Part shown: positions 1 to 12,073 of the stretch, piece by piece
Position numbering within the stretch: the first letter of the stretch is position 1
Layout of the letters: each line of letters opens with the position of its first letter
NCBI GenBank assembly: GCA_002914805.1
Contig: JXTB01000018.1
Coordinates: 1,614,160-1,678,159 of the forward strand
Origin: Parasponia andersonii
Lineage: Eukaryota; Streptophyta; Magnoliopsida; Rosales; Cannabaceae
Length of the DNA: 64,000 nucleotides
Reading direction: 5' to 3'
Position numbers and translations under genes: made by a program
Notes under the pieces: model-generated
The model's input: the letters and a program-made list of their open reading frames with translations, nothing else
The model's database searches: none
Told to the model about the DNA's origin: nothing

Positions 1-146
1 TTTTTTTTTTTTTTTTTTTTTTTAGCTATCTCTTTTTCTTTCTTCTTTTCTTTTTTTTTTTCATGAAATATTTGTGGCAAGAAGAGTGATAAGATTACAC
101 ATTCAAAACTGTTTATAATCAAGAAAGTTTATTATGCATGTTCTAA

Positions 147-244
147 AGAATTAGATTATTATATAGGTTCGTATCTACTATTACGGAGTTGAGTAAGAAT
201 TAGATTATTATATAAACTCGTTTCTACTATTACGGAATTGAGTC
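147..244. repeat. 49-bp tandem duplication
   Basis: Two adjacent copies of a 49-bp unit start at 147 and 196; each begins agaattagattattatata and runs to a 'ctactattacgga' segment. They differ at a few bases, so the duplication is not recent. The window before it (1-61) opens with a poly-T and pyrimidine tract. Confidence 0.8.
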
Positions 245-870
245 GAGAGTAACTTGTTAAAATCAAAAAATATAAGAATTCGATTGGAAACACCAAAGTA
301 GTGCCAACTTAAAAGACTCTGATGCTCAAGTTAGTGATCAATTTGATTCGACAAAAAATCTAAATAAGCAATTGACAAAAGAATGAAAGATAAAGTCAAA
401 AATTTTGAACATTGAGTTCATTAATAAACTATGGATGAGTCATGAACTCTTGAATGACTCCAGATTTGCCAACGAGACCTGTGTCTTGGAAGATGGATAA
501 AGAATGGGTGGATGTCTCAGATGACTCTGAGAGAGATTCCAAAACCTTTATCCATTGAGGGATGGATGCCAATGACAAAAGTAAGACCGAAGTTGGAGAG
601 TGTTGAAAGTTAATAATAGAGAGTCAGAATCCAAGTATAATCTGATACTCTTTGATCTCTCTTTAGGTCACTATTTATAAGAGTCTTCTAAGACTTGTTA
701 GAGTCAGCTGACCCGTTCTAAGAATGATGACACATGGTTGTTCTTTTAGAGTCAATCCCCCTAGACTGTGTCTAAGATCCCTATTCTATTGAAGAGATCT
801 TTCTAGTCTGTTGGGATTCGTCCGGTTGTGGATTTAACTAGGTCTCAAGTAGAACATTTAGCTAGTTGAT
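245..870. other. intergenic, no gene recognised
   Basis: I find no coding frame or structured repeat that I recognise. A TATA-like 'ctatttataag' lies near 670-680. The composition (stretches of 'gagtc' and 'gactc', a TATA-like site) would fit a decayed LTR, but I could not define its ends, so I leave it unclassified. Confidence 0.4.
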
Positions 871-901
871 TAAATTTGGGCTTGGTCGCCAGTGTTGAAT
901 A

Positions 902-1677
902 TCATGGAGCCCATTTGTTGGCTATTTGGCCCGATTGTGGTATTAAAAGATCTTGTCAATTTGATGGGTCTATTATTTATGGGCTTTAAATCATTAGATT
1001 ATTTTTTGACTACTATGCAGATATTGTCTTCTATTACTATTCTTATTCTATCAGGATCTTTTGTTAATCATTTCAATAAGTATTTTATTGACATTGATTA
1101 CGAATATATTTCAATATTTATGTGAGTATGAAATTTTAAATATAAGTCTTTATTATAAGGAACTATAAATCTATTATCTAATTTAATATTTTTTTTTTGT
1201 ACATAAAATATTGTATTTCTATGTTTATAATTGACACATCCATTTTCCTCAATAGTTGTTTCGTTTTTATGTTGTTTGGGAAATTTTTTCGAACAAATGG
1301 AGTTTTTCATATATAGAGCATTTGTTTTGATAGCACCACATAGTCCATGTATCATGAATTCTGTTACAACGTTGTTTTCTACTTGGTTTTTTTTAGGGTT
1401 TGGTATTTCAGCTGAAATAAATTTATCTATTTGTGATGGATCTAATAATATTTTATTAGGACGTAAATAGAATAAGAAATGGTAGTGAGGTAGATCTTGT
1501 TTTTGGAATTTGACAATATATAGATCTATATTACAAAATAAGTAGGAAAAAGAAAAAANTATCCTCAACTTTTTGATTGGGAATTTTATTTAAGGCACGT
1601 ATAATTTCAGGCCATTTAGGATTACATGTAAATGTTATAAATAAATCAAGTTTCCGCATTGATTTTTAGTAGAATTG
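902..1677 (-). pseudogene. Helitron Rep/helicase fragment (copy 1)
   Basis: The minus-strand frame at 1098-1568 reads like the Rep N-terminal region (Helitron helicase-like domain) of plant Helitron proteins. Visible hallmarks are VKFQKQDLPHYHF (family pattern EFQKRGLPHAH), ISAEIP, EFMIHGLCGA, CSKKFP and LDNRFIVPYN. Upstream on the same strand (1560-1677), 'TCNPKWPEIIRALNKIP' matches the segment that precedes this domain. A roughly 190-bp segment is missing at the ambiguous base 1559, which breaks the reading frame. Downstream (902-1097) the similarity fades among stops. This is a dead fragment: no helicase motifs and no Helitron termini (5' TC, 3' hairpin plus CTRR) were found. Confidence 0.8.
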
Positions 1678-2115
1678 CTGAAGTCTGGACTTAATTCTGC
1701 AGAGTTTTAATGGCAGTATCTTAGAAGAAAAACTGAACTTAAGTTAAAGCTATAATCAACTTTGCTGCAATAGTGCACCAGAGCAATACTGAGTAGCAAA
1801 TTTTCTTTTCAACTGACATCTTTTATACACAGTTGATGATGACTGTTGATATTAAATGCCAGCTAAATGGAGCTAATGCTAAAGTGATCCTCACTCTTTT
1901 ATTTGGTTGACATATATGCTAGGGTATCTCACATACTCAGATATAAAAAGAAAAAGATTTACTATAAGAAAAAAGGAGAGTGATGGCTAAAATGAAAAAA
2001 AAAATTCAGAAAAGGAAAGAAAAAAAGAGAGAATAGTACAAAGAAGAAAGGACGAAGAAGAGGGAGTACTAGCAGTAGGGAACTCAAATCATCACTATAC
2101 AGTTAGAACTTTTCT

Positions 2116-2585
2116 TACTTCTTTCAAGCTTCTTTGTATTCAATTTCTTTTTCTTTTCTTGCATTTTTTTGTAATCTAGGGAATATTTTGAGATGTTGAT
2201 TTTTGAGTCTCAGAACATAAGCTAAGTTCTTCTTATATAGGATTATAATGAATATAAGATTGTAATGACTGGTTAAATGTTGTTTCGATGTTTATGGCAA
2301 TTTCCTTTAGTTCATTCAAATGAGCTTAGTTATTAATTCTTATTTTTGTTTGGCCACCAATTTTTAGGATAAGTATTGATTGGCAATTTCCTTTATTTCT
2401 TTCAATCGTCTTTGTATTTAATTTCTTTTCCTTTTCTTGAATTTTTCTGTAATCAAGGAAATATTTAGAGATGCTGATTTTTAAGCCCCAGAACATAAGC
2501 TAAGTTCTCTTTAGGTGGGATTATGATGAATCTAAAGTTGTAATGACTGATTAAATGTTGTTTTGATATTTATGGCAATTTTGAT
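2116..2585 (+). repeat. ~277-bp internal direct repeat in leader region
   Basis: The block starting near 2118 ('ctttgtattcaatttctttt' onward) is repeated from about 2395, including 'gaatatttagagatgctgattttt' type sequence and 'acataagctaagttct'. The same two-unit structure recurs in the second block at about 4058 and 4336, so this internal duplication predates the larger tandem duplication. Confidence 0.75.
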
Positions 2586-4510
2586 ATTTGGGCTTGGTCC
2601 TCTATGAAATTGGGTTTAACCTCCTGTGTTGAATATCATGGAGCCCATTTGTTGGCTATTTGGCCCGATTGTGGTATTAAAAGGTTTTGTCAATTTGATG
2701 GGTCTATTATTTATGGGCTTTAAATCATTAGATCATTTTTTGACTACGATGCAGATATTTTCTTCTATTACTATTCTTATTCTATGAGGATCTTTTGTTA
2801 ATTATTTCAATAAGTATTTTATTGATATTAATTACGAATATATTTCAATATTTATGTGATAATGAAATTTTAAATATAAGCCTTTATTATAAGGAAGTAT
2901 AAATCTGTTATCTAATTTAATATTTTTTTTGTACATAAAATATTGTATTTCTATGTTTATAATTGACAAATCCATTTTCCTTAATAGTTGTTTCGTTTTT
3001 ATATTGTTTGAGAAATTTTTTCGAACAAACGGAGTTTTTCATATATAGAGCATTTGTTTTGATAGCACCACATAGTCCATGTATCATGAATTCTGTTACA
3101 ACGTTGTGTTCTACTTGGTTTTTTTTAGGGTTTGTTATTTCAGCTGAAATAAATTTATCTATTTGTGATGGTTCTAATAATATTTCATTAGGACATAAAT
3201 AGAATAAGAAATGGTAGTGAGGTAGATCTTGTTTTTGGAATTTGACAATATATAGATCTATATTACAAAATAAGTAGGAAAAAGAAAAAAAAAAAAAGAA
3301 CAAATAGATGTTAGTCTTAATTAAGAATAAAAGCAATGGTTTTTATGATATAGTTTTATTTACTTAATTAAATAATGTAGTCTTACCTATAATAATTGTT
3401 TCGAAAATATTTCGGCTTTAATAGTAGATAAGATTTGATTTAATTTTATTTTAAAGATTCTTAAAATTATGTCGGGTCTATCCTCAACTTTTTGATTGGG
3501 AATTTTATTTAAGGCACGTATAATTTCAGGCCATTTAGGATTACATGTAAATGTTATAAATAAATCAAGTTTCTGCTTTGATTTTTAGTAGAATTGCTGA
3601 AGTCTAGACTTGAATTCTGCAGAGTTTAAATGGCAGTATCTTAGAAGAAAAACTGAACTTAAATTAAAGCTATAATCAACTTTACTGCAGTAGTGCACCA
3701 GAGCAATACTGAGTAACAAATTTTCTTTTCAGCTGGCATCTTTTATGTACAGTTGGTGATGACAGTTAATATTAAATGCCAGCTAAATGGAGCTAATGCT
3801 AAAGTGGTCCTCACTCTTTCATTTGGTTGACTCTTTCATTTGGTTGACATGTATACTAGGGTACCTCACATACTCAGATATAAAAAGAAAAAGATTTACT
3901 ATAAGAAAAGAGGAGAGTGACGGCTAAAATGAAAAAAAAAAAAATACGGAAAAGGAAAGAAAGAAAGAGAGAATAGTACAAAGAAGAAAGGATGAAGAAG
4001 AGGGAGTACCAGCAGTAGGAAGCTCAAATCATCACCATCCAGTTAGAACTTTTCTTACTTCTTTTAATCTTCTTTGTATTTAATTTATTTTTCTTTTCTT
4101 GAATTTTTTTGTAATCAAGGGAATATTTAGAGATGCTGATTTTTGAGTCTTAGAACATAAGCTAAGTTCTTTTTATATAAGATTATAATGAATCTAAGAT
4201 TGTAATGACTGGTTAAATATTGTTTTGATGTTTATGGCAATTTCCTTTAGTTCATTCAAATGAGCTTAGTTGTTAATTCTTATTATTGTTTGGCCACCAA
4301 TATTTAGGATAAGTATTGATTGGTAATTTCCTTTACTTCTTTCAATCTCCTTTGTATTTAATTTCTGTTCCTTTTCTTGAATTTTTCTGTAATCAAGGGA
4401 ATATTTAGAGATGCTGATTTTTAAGCCCCAGAACATGAGCTAAGTTCTCTTTAGGTGGGATTATGATGAATCTAAAGTTGTAATGACTGATTAAATGTTG
4501 TTTTGATATT
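2586..4510. repeat. Tandem duplication block, copy 2
   Basis: Second copy of the 871-2585 block. It is longer because it keeps about 190 bp (3293-3480) missing from copy 1, and it has a local 17-bp duplication at 3828-3847 ('tcatttggttgac' twice). Sequence beyond 4510 has no counterpart in copy 1, whose right edge runs directly into this block's left edge. Confidence 0.8.
2640..3600 (-). pseudogene. Helitron Rep/helicase fragment (copy 2)
   Basis: Paralogous to the fragment at 902-1677, with the same markers: FQKQDLPHYHF, ISAEITNP, EFMIHGLCGA, CSKKFLKQ. Reading upstream on the minus strand (3600 to 3415), 'TCNPKWPEIIRALNKIP' is followed by 'EDRPDIILRIFKIKLN', the normal Helitron order before the FQKRGLPH segment. 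The stretch 3293-3415 between the two parts is A/T-rich and carries stops. There are no helicase motifs and no complete ORF, so it is inactive. Confidence 0.8.
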
Positions 4511-5200
4511 TATGACAATTTTCTTTAGTTCATTCAAGTGAACTTAGTTGTTAATTCCTATTATTATTTGGCCCCCAATATTTAGGATAAATAAATTAGG
4601 ATTGATTTCGGAAAGATTAATCTTAATTGGATCTAGCTTAAATAATGCATGTTTCAAGTATCTCTTTAATAGATATTTGAATTAGTAATAATATAAGAAT
4701 ATATTGTTACTGCGTATAACCCACGAAAATTGATGCTATAAATAGCAATTTGAAAATTGGATCAGCATAGGAATATGTTAAATTTGATTTGAAGAACTTT
4801 AAACATAATAAATTTGGAAGATTATTATGTGCAGGTTGAATTTTCGGTTAACTGGAGCGATTTTACCATAAGCATTATTACAGTATTTGTACCCAGTTTT
4901 ATAACCGAAAAAGATTCAATAATCTCAACTTAATCCCACCACTGATTTACAATTTCTTGATTACATCGTCTTATTTTCTGCTTAATATTTACATTTCTGT
5001 TTACATTTGTCAATTCTATTATTTTATAGCAAATTTTTATTCCTCATTCCTTAAACTAGCTTATTTGATATTTAGTTTTTACAAACAACTTAGTAATCAA
5101 TCCCTGTAGAAATGATACTCAACTCACTACTATATTACTTATTCAGTATGTACACTTGCATAGCAATTATAAAATCCACAACAATAGTTTTCTTAAACTT
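3860..5200 (+). mobile_element. Retrotransposon-like leader/LTR fragment
   Basis: A TATA-like 'gatataaaaagaaaa' (about 3879) leads into a purine-rich stretch and a long non-coding segment. It ends with 'aatccctgtagaaatgatac' (about 5097) and 'tgtacacttgcatagcaatt' (about 5149). In plant Ty3/gypsy elements a very similar 'ccctgtggattcgac...tacacttg' block sits at the end of the 5' LTR just before the PBS. No PBS or gag follows here, so I read this as a truncated LTR/leader. The class is inferred from that motif only. Confidence 0.45.
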
Positions 5201-5539
5201 TTTTTTCCCTCTAGAATTAACTTATCTAAATAAGGATCCAGAAAGATTACCATTTTCTTTTTCTTTTTCTTTGCTAGAAAAGAGGTTTATTTATAGTTTC
5301 CCTTAGAATTATATAAAATATCTCAATATCTCCCTAGTTTATTATTAAAAGTTTCGAACTTTCTCCACCAAACCACTAAAATCGTCATTCTATCAAGTAA
5401 ATAGACAAAAAATAGCACGTATCCTAATTTTTTAATGTTCCTAATTTTTTAATGTTCGTTGAAAACAATCGATGATCATTTGGGACTAATATAAGTAAAA
5501 TGACATTTAAGATAATCTGGTGTCATAGTTTTATAATCT

Positions 5540-6428
5540 TTGACTAATAGGCTAACGGTTTTAGATGTTTGGGAAATAAAGTAATTAAATTTATAATAAT
5601 TCAGAAAGTATATTGACAAATTCGACATAATTCCTATTGTGTAATCTTAAATCTATATTATTGGTCAACAACAGAAAATAAAAGTCAACAATTGTAAAAT
5701 AAATACATCAGATCGCATGCGTGTCTTTCGATCAAAGTGCGACATTCTCCGAATAGATGACATGCGACCTGAATCAACAGTAAAAGTAAATTAGATACGA
5801 GTAATCTGCAAAGAAACAGAAATAAACTTCTATGTAGAGATCAAGTAATATATTTATTAGTTATTACCCAATTCTATATTATTACCTAAAATTGTAACTT
5901 CTAATTATGTATTTTTCCGTTTTCACAATTAGGAAATATTAAGACACCTTCACATGTATAAAGAGTATTTACTCTCATTATTTTTTATCACACAATCACT
6001 TCACTATACACTCTAATTCTCTCTTTGCTCTTATCTTAAGACTTAAAAAAACTACTATAACACTCTACAAAATAATGAAAAACAGTGGATGTTAGTTCAT
6101 TTTTTTTGAGCTAAACTATTATAAAATTTTTGTCTTCTTATTTATTTTGTTTTATCAACATTTTTTTACACACAAACTATATTTTATAATTTCTAAAATT
6201 CGTTATCGACAAAATCACAGTAAATAATACTGAACAAATAAGGCTAAGAGACTAATAGTTTTAAAAATTCGAAAAATAAAGTAATTGAAATTGTAATAAT
6301 TCCGAAAGCATATTGAGATATTCAACATAATTCCGAACAAATAAGGCTAACAAACTAACAGTTTTAAATGTTCGGAAAATATTATTGAGGTTGTAATAAT
6401 TCAGAAAAAATATTGAGATATTGAAGCA
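5540..6428. repeat. Three copies of a ~100-bp AT-rich repeat
   Basis: Copies at about 5540-5640, 6233-6335 and 6336-6428 share 'aggctaa..gac/aactaa.agttttaaa', 'aaataaagtaattgaa.ttgtaataattc' and 'atattgagatattc.acataattcc' blocks. The last two are directly adjacent; the first is about 600 bp upstream in the same orientation. The remainder of 5200-7386 is AT-rich and I see no gene in it. Confidence 0.7.
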
Positions 6429-6893
6429 ATTGAGAATTTGACGTGCAATAGTGTACGACGAGTAGACGACAACTGGATGATATAATTAAAGTAGAGGGAA
6501 TGTGATAAACCCAAAGTAGAAATGATGAGTAGACATTCCATCACACGGTATGGTCTCCCTCTCTATTACCTTTTTACATATGTTGGTTCCTTGACGCTGG
6601 ACAGGAGGGACCCGTCTCTGGCCATATTCATGACTCATGACGACTATCTAGTATAGTATAAACCTTTTCTGTTTTCCTTTAGTAATTGTTGGATGCCACA
6701 TGAGTTGGAGATGGTGATTTGAAATGATGTATAGAAACAAGCACGGAATACGTTTCGTTGGTGACTGTGCTACGTAGTGATTATCCAGGATTAGTAGTGA
6801 CGTGTAGTGGTAGCTTTTTAGAAATTATCGAGGCTTTAATTGTTAAGGTCTTGTTTGGTGTTTTCCTTGGGAAAATGTTTGCCATTAAAGCGA

Positions 6894-6895
<2 letters not shown>

Positions 6896-6927
<32 letters not shown>
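6896..6927. repeat. (TA)n microsatellite
   Basis: An uninterrupted TA run of about 32 bases. It creates spurious Tyr-Ile ORFs on both strands. A shorter TA run follows near 7048-7064. Confidence 0.95.
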
Positions 6928-6929
<2 letters not shown>

Positions 6930-7386
6930 TCGGTGAATAATATGAAATTTCTTGGTCTTTTTCGTATATATCCAAAATGGCCTCTTGAAAGTGCTTAAAT
7001 AAGATAATCTCGATATATATCACCCTTCTTTTTCAAAAGAAAAAAATAAATATATATATATATAACCCTTTAAATATAAAGTAAGAATAAAAATAATAAC
7101 TGTCCAAGATGCATCATATATCCATCTGACACTATTTATAAACATGAATTATACAAATCATGTCCAAGTATTTAACAAAAGTCAACATAAGCATGATTTA
7201 ATCCGAATTCTTACTTTAGTCCATAAACCACAAGTCTAGTAGGAATTAACAAAAATAAAAATAACAACTAATAAGCTTCTAATGTTTCAATTAAGTATCT
7301 TTATCCAAATTACACTGAATGCCACGTGAGAGGAAGATAGGAGGGTGAGCGAAAACCTAATAGAAAATCGATTACAAGTTTTTATT

Positions 7387-9172
7387 TGTTAGTTTTAAAA
7401 CGACTTTTGTAGCAGACGATTGATCTAGGAACATTCAAACATTTTCTCAAAATAATTGACTATATGAGTGCGTAGTATTAATTCATAACAAATAGGAACA
7501 TACAAAGAGAATAGATCTAATACCTCTTTTAGCCTATTAGTGGATCCTAACTTTTTTGTCTTCTAAACTACAATCTTCTAATCAAAGTCTCAAGAATAAC
7601 TGGATGAACGTGTGGATGTTGCGTACAATTTCTTAAAACTTACACTTTAGGCCTTTGCTATATTCTCAACACAAGAGATTACAAGAGTTTATTCTACAGA
7701 GAATAGAAAACTCTCTTCTTGTTCTCTCTATTTTATGGAGGCTCTCTAGAAAATAATACGTTGTCTGTATTTTCTGCTAGATTTCACTTTATATATATGT
7801 ATCTATTTATTAAACTATTTAATAAAATAAATATATTAATCAAATTAATATATATAACTTTTTTTTAAAAAAACGTTACCTTTGTTTTAATAGGAAACAT
7901 AAGTTTCTTTCTTTTTTTAATAAACGTAAATTTTATATTTATATATAAATTAATTAATATATATCTCAAAAAACCTTAGTCAGTTTCCTATTTTCTATTT
8001 ATCTAGTTATCTGATAATTAGGTATTTTTAAATTTAAAATTTAAACAAATTAGGAAACTTCTCCCTCTATAAATTTAAATTAATTAATTAATTAATAACG
8101 ATTATTAATTATTGTGAACAAATTATTTATCTAGACAAACTGTGCAGTAACAGAAATAATGTAATATCTAGTACAATATTTATAAGAGGTGGAATTGGGG
8201 ACCTATAGACCTACAATTCAAGCTCCAATAAATTATGACAATTAATTAAACTCTTTACTTAATTTGCCTAATTTATTAATTCCAGTATTATTCCACTAAA
8301 AATTTTGAATTGCACTCTTGAAATTATAGAATTAATTTACTCAGAAAATAGCGAGCAGTCCATCGATTTAATCATTACATGTAGTTCAATCCTCTATAAA
8401 CAATTCGTAATTGGAGCTAGATCATGTTCCGTTTACCTCTCCAATTACATCTTTATCCTTATGTACCATTGATTCTCTAATGAACAATTAATTTAAAAAT
8501 CTATTATAAATTGAGTACTCAAACTATTCAAATCCTGAATCAATATATAAGGGAATTATCTTTCTAGTCTCCTAATAGAAAGAATAGATTCCATATCTGT
8601 AAGCTACATTTCCAGCTACTCATCTCAGCATGCTCCCAAGATACAAGTATTTCGATTTGTTTAAAAAACAAACATTTAACAAGTATGTTAAAGAACATAA
8701 TGTTATAAATAAGAGTCTACAACTACTCAGGATTACAATTGATTTATATATGATCATCTAGTGATATTATTTGAATTTTTAACAGTTAACGAAATTTATG
8801 TGAGACTCAAATCATGTCTGGTCTAGCCTTATATAATCGAATCATATGAAGTACCTCTATTGTGATGTCAATACATCAACGGTCCAGATAAAAGTAATAC
8901 ATTCTCAATGTTAATAGACTGTAGTAATAATATTTAATTAAAGATTTCATACTTTAATTAATTATTACGGACTACGTTTAGTTTATTATTCATAAATTTA
9001 ATCCTCATGTATATAATACTTATATACTAAATTTATCGTCACATAAATAAACTAGGGATTTTTTGATATTTAAAGACATACAAATTATGCACAAATTCAA
9101 ATAGAAGAATGTCATTTTATTAATTTAGCAAATATCCAAAATATACATGCTTTTAAGACATAAACCTTAACA
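7387..9172 (+). mobile_element. Solo LTR, TGTTAG...TTAACA family
   Basis: A 1786-bp element starting TGTTAG at 7387 and ending ccttaaca at 9172, flanked by the perfect 5-bp direct repeat ttatt (7382-7386 and 9173-9177). That is the signature of an LTR retrotransposon insertion reduced to one LTR by recombination. A second copy at 33653-35156 shares both termini and long internal stretches, which supports the boundaries. No internal coding region is present. The superfamily (Copia or Gypsy) cannot be told from the LTR alone; orientation is arbitrary. Confidence 0.9.
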
Positions 9173-10603
9173 TTATTGTATACAGAATACTTAATTTTTA
9201 AAGTCCTGCATAGTTAGTGATTTTACAAAAATATTTCCAAAGACTTTATAAATAAAACTTCCAATACTTTATATACCATATCAATTCTAAAATAATTACT
9301 CAAAATACTTATTCATTCCAACCATGTCATACATACACATATATACACACATATATCAATCATCACATAATATAGTTCGGAAATCCTCAAAGGAAAATAT
9401 GTGCTCAAGATATAATAGGCCCTTATATCTTACTTGGACATTAGTGCACTAATGGCTATCGTGTATCAAATAATGCAATATAAAATGTGGATGCATGAAA
9501 TAGACATCTATAATTACTATTCAGTTCATAAAGTCAACCATCCAATAGTTTCAGAAATTTGACAACATAACAACCAATTTTGTCTAAATCCACAAATCAA
9601 GTTCCTGGAGAAAAATAGTATAAAATAGTATATATGACATACCAATTACTGTGATGTGCCTCCCACACAGTTTTATATCAAACATATGATCAAGTTAGTT
9701 CATAATCAAACACATCACACAAGTTGGTTCATAAATCTCATTTTCAATCAAATAAGCACATATATATATATATATATATCACTGAAATCAATTTAAAATC
9801 AAGTAATCAAATTCTTACCTCAATTAAATGACTATAATTGTCTCCAGGGCTTATGGTAATCTCGAAGGTCACCCAGAGGTCAAAATAGGTAGTTTAAGAT
9901 TTGAAATCACACACTTTGGAAGGTTAGCTTCTAGACAAATGATTGAGTGCTCGAACAGGTGTCGTTATTGTGATCTATACACACAAAATAGTAAGGCTAG
10001 ATACTAAATTTGCTTAAATCCAATTCCGAGCCTTGACATGCAAATCAAAGCAAAACCCTAGCCTCACGTGCCTCAGGTTGCATGCCCGACCAAAACATAC
10101 AAGTCTTATATGTCAAAATTCATTTCTCAAGTCTACTTATCACGAATTTGAACTCAAAAATCCATTTTCGTGTCTCTAAAGTAAATTGTGCTGATTATTC
10201 AAATCTTTTCATCAAATAATTACGAATTTCCTTGCTTCCAAAAAATAATTATAGGAAAACCAACACTCTGAAAATAATCTCACAAATGCCAACCTTTTAT
10301 TTGAAAACAATGCCTTAAATCAGATCCTGACAACAAATTTATCAACCTTGTCCTCTTATAACTTATTCACACTATTTTCAATGAGAGTAATCTTAAATAC
10401 ACCAACTTTCCCAAAAAGAATCACATAAACGTCAACGTTTTGTTAAAAAATGGCAAAAGTTAGGAAAACTCGCCAAACTCAGTGAGGTGCAGCACTATAC
10501 AATGGCTGGTAATTGAAGGAGGTTGACTTCGGCATGGGTGGTTGACTCCAAAAGGTGGTAGGGGCCGGAATTGGTCAGAATAGGTCAAATCATATGAAAG
10601 AGC
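9173..10603. other. intergenic, decayed repeats, no gene
   Basis: AT-rich DNA with a (TA)n tract at about 9763-9779 and a G-rich stretch at 10490-10580. The texture suggests old transposon debris, but I could not match termini or coding motifs. There are no open frames with recognisable content. Confidence 0.5.
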
Positions 10604-12073
10604 TATTGGACTATTTCTAACACACAAAATATCGCACATAAATGGGTTGCAACAAGTAATATAAAAGGTAAGTGAGTGTCGAATCTCATGATGAGCAAAT
10701 GAATTACAACTGCTAAGTACTAACCAAAATAAGTTAATGATTTATCCAAACGATAATAAGTAGTTATTTTCAATCAAAATTAAGATGTGGATTCAATAAG
10801 AAAAAAAGAAATAATAGAAATTAATACTAAACAACCAATGGTAGTTTTACAATAATGGGATAAAGTCTAGGAATATAATCTTCCCCAACTCCTTCAATTA
10901 CTAGTTTTCCTCGCCGTTCAATCATCCATTTAGAATTAACAACCGAGAATTTAATGGTATTCACAAATTCCTTTCAAAGATATAGGTGAAAATGCTTAAA
11001 AAAGATAATATGTTACTTCTAATATAAATTAATTAAACTCATTAAGCTTGGTAATTCCTATCCAAGGTTACATAAATTACTTAGGTATATTCATATCCTA
11101 TGTAAACTCACCCTAGACTAAGTAATCTTATGTTGTTTAACCTATGTCTAAATCTACACTCTCCTTTCTAAGTTCATATAGATTTCACATAATAATCAGT
11201 TCAATGGCCAAATAAACAGAAGCATTAAGCATAAGGTAAAACAATTAACTCATCAATAGATATCAAGAACAACTAAGGAAAATAATGTAATTGAATTACA
11301 TTATAGGTTTGACTACATCCCTAGAGAAAGAGTTTAGCTCATAGTTAGGTAAGGAAGAACACAACAAATATGATATAGATGATACACGTCTATAGCAGAA
11401 AAATAAAAGAATAAACAGAGAAAAGATAGAAAAACTCTTTGAAGCTTATTTAATCCGCCGGTTTCCTCTTGAATCCTCGTGTTTCTTCAACTCATTATTG
11501 TGTCTCATTTAGAAACTCTCTCTAACTTTGGCTGCTAGGATTTTTCCCCGTCCTTCTTAGCTGATTGTAGAAGAGAGGTTAAATACTAGAGACAAAACTG
11601 GCCACGATCTAGGAATTCTATAACATGTTTGTGTTTTGTGGCACTGCAACACCAAATTTGGCACCGCGATGCCAAGATGATCAAGAGAGTGGCACTGTGG
11701 TGCCACAGAATAGCTGACCCGGTGTTGCAGTGTTGTGCAAATGGCGCTACAGTGCCACGGGATTAATACCACAGTGCGGCAGTACTGTACACTAGGCACT
11801 GCAGCACCTAATTTCTGCCCAATTTTTCTCCATCTGGTGGCGTTGCTTCATTCTGTTGAGATGCTGAAACTGAGTTATCCTCTCTTTGCTTGCAATTGGT
11901 CTAAATTGCCTTGATCAAACCTCGATTTTTCCTCAAAATTCAGTATTCTCTAGCTTAAGACTCCTCACCTGAAATATACACTAAAAACAATAAAATCGGA
12001 TAAAAAGAGCTCAAAGACAAGCAATTCTTAAGCTTGAAAGGGTAGTAAAGTTAAGTGTAAAATTCCCTTAACA
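10604..12073 (-). repeat. Athila-type 3' LTR
   Basis: Pairs with 26132-27587: both contain 'atttctaacacacaaaa', 'gtgagtgtcgaatctca', 'gaattacaactgctaagtac', a GC-rich short-palindrome cluster (11630-11810) and 'agtaaagttaagtgta' before the end. In element orientation it begins TGTTAAG at 12073. The opposite terminus (10604) has decayed from TGTTGAG to tattgga. Immediately beyond it in element orientation (12074-12092), 'aagtttggatgaatt' is a degraded polypurine-tract position. Confidence 0.8.

Larger units (their letters stand above)
871..2585. repeat. Tandem duplication block, copy 1
   Basis: This block and the following one (2586-4510) align from 'gggcttggtc' through 'gttgaatatcatggagccc' to the 'gttttgatatttatg' segment. 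Copy 1 lacks about 190 bp present in copy 2 at 3293-3480, and the junction is marked by a single ambiguous base at 1559. Each copy holds a minus-strand Helitron Rep fragment followed by a retrotransposon-like leader with internal repeats. The copies differ by scattered substitutions, so the duplication is not recent. Confidence 0.8.

Noticed and set aside
1231-1470. Plus-strand frame also conserved at 2963-3202
   Set aside because: It is the shadow of the Helitron Rep fragments on the minus strand; the conservation follows from the duplication.
11557-11799. Minus-strand 80-codon frame, and a similar one at 27212-27427
   Set aside because: Both lie in the GC-rich palindrome block of the Athila LTRs; they are not conserved as protein between the two LTRs.
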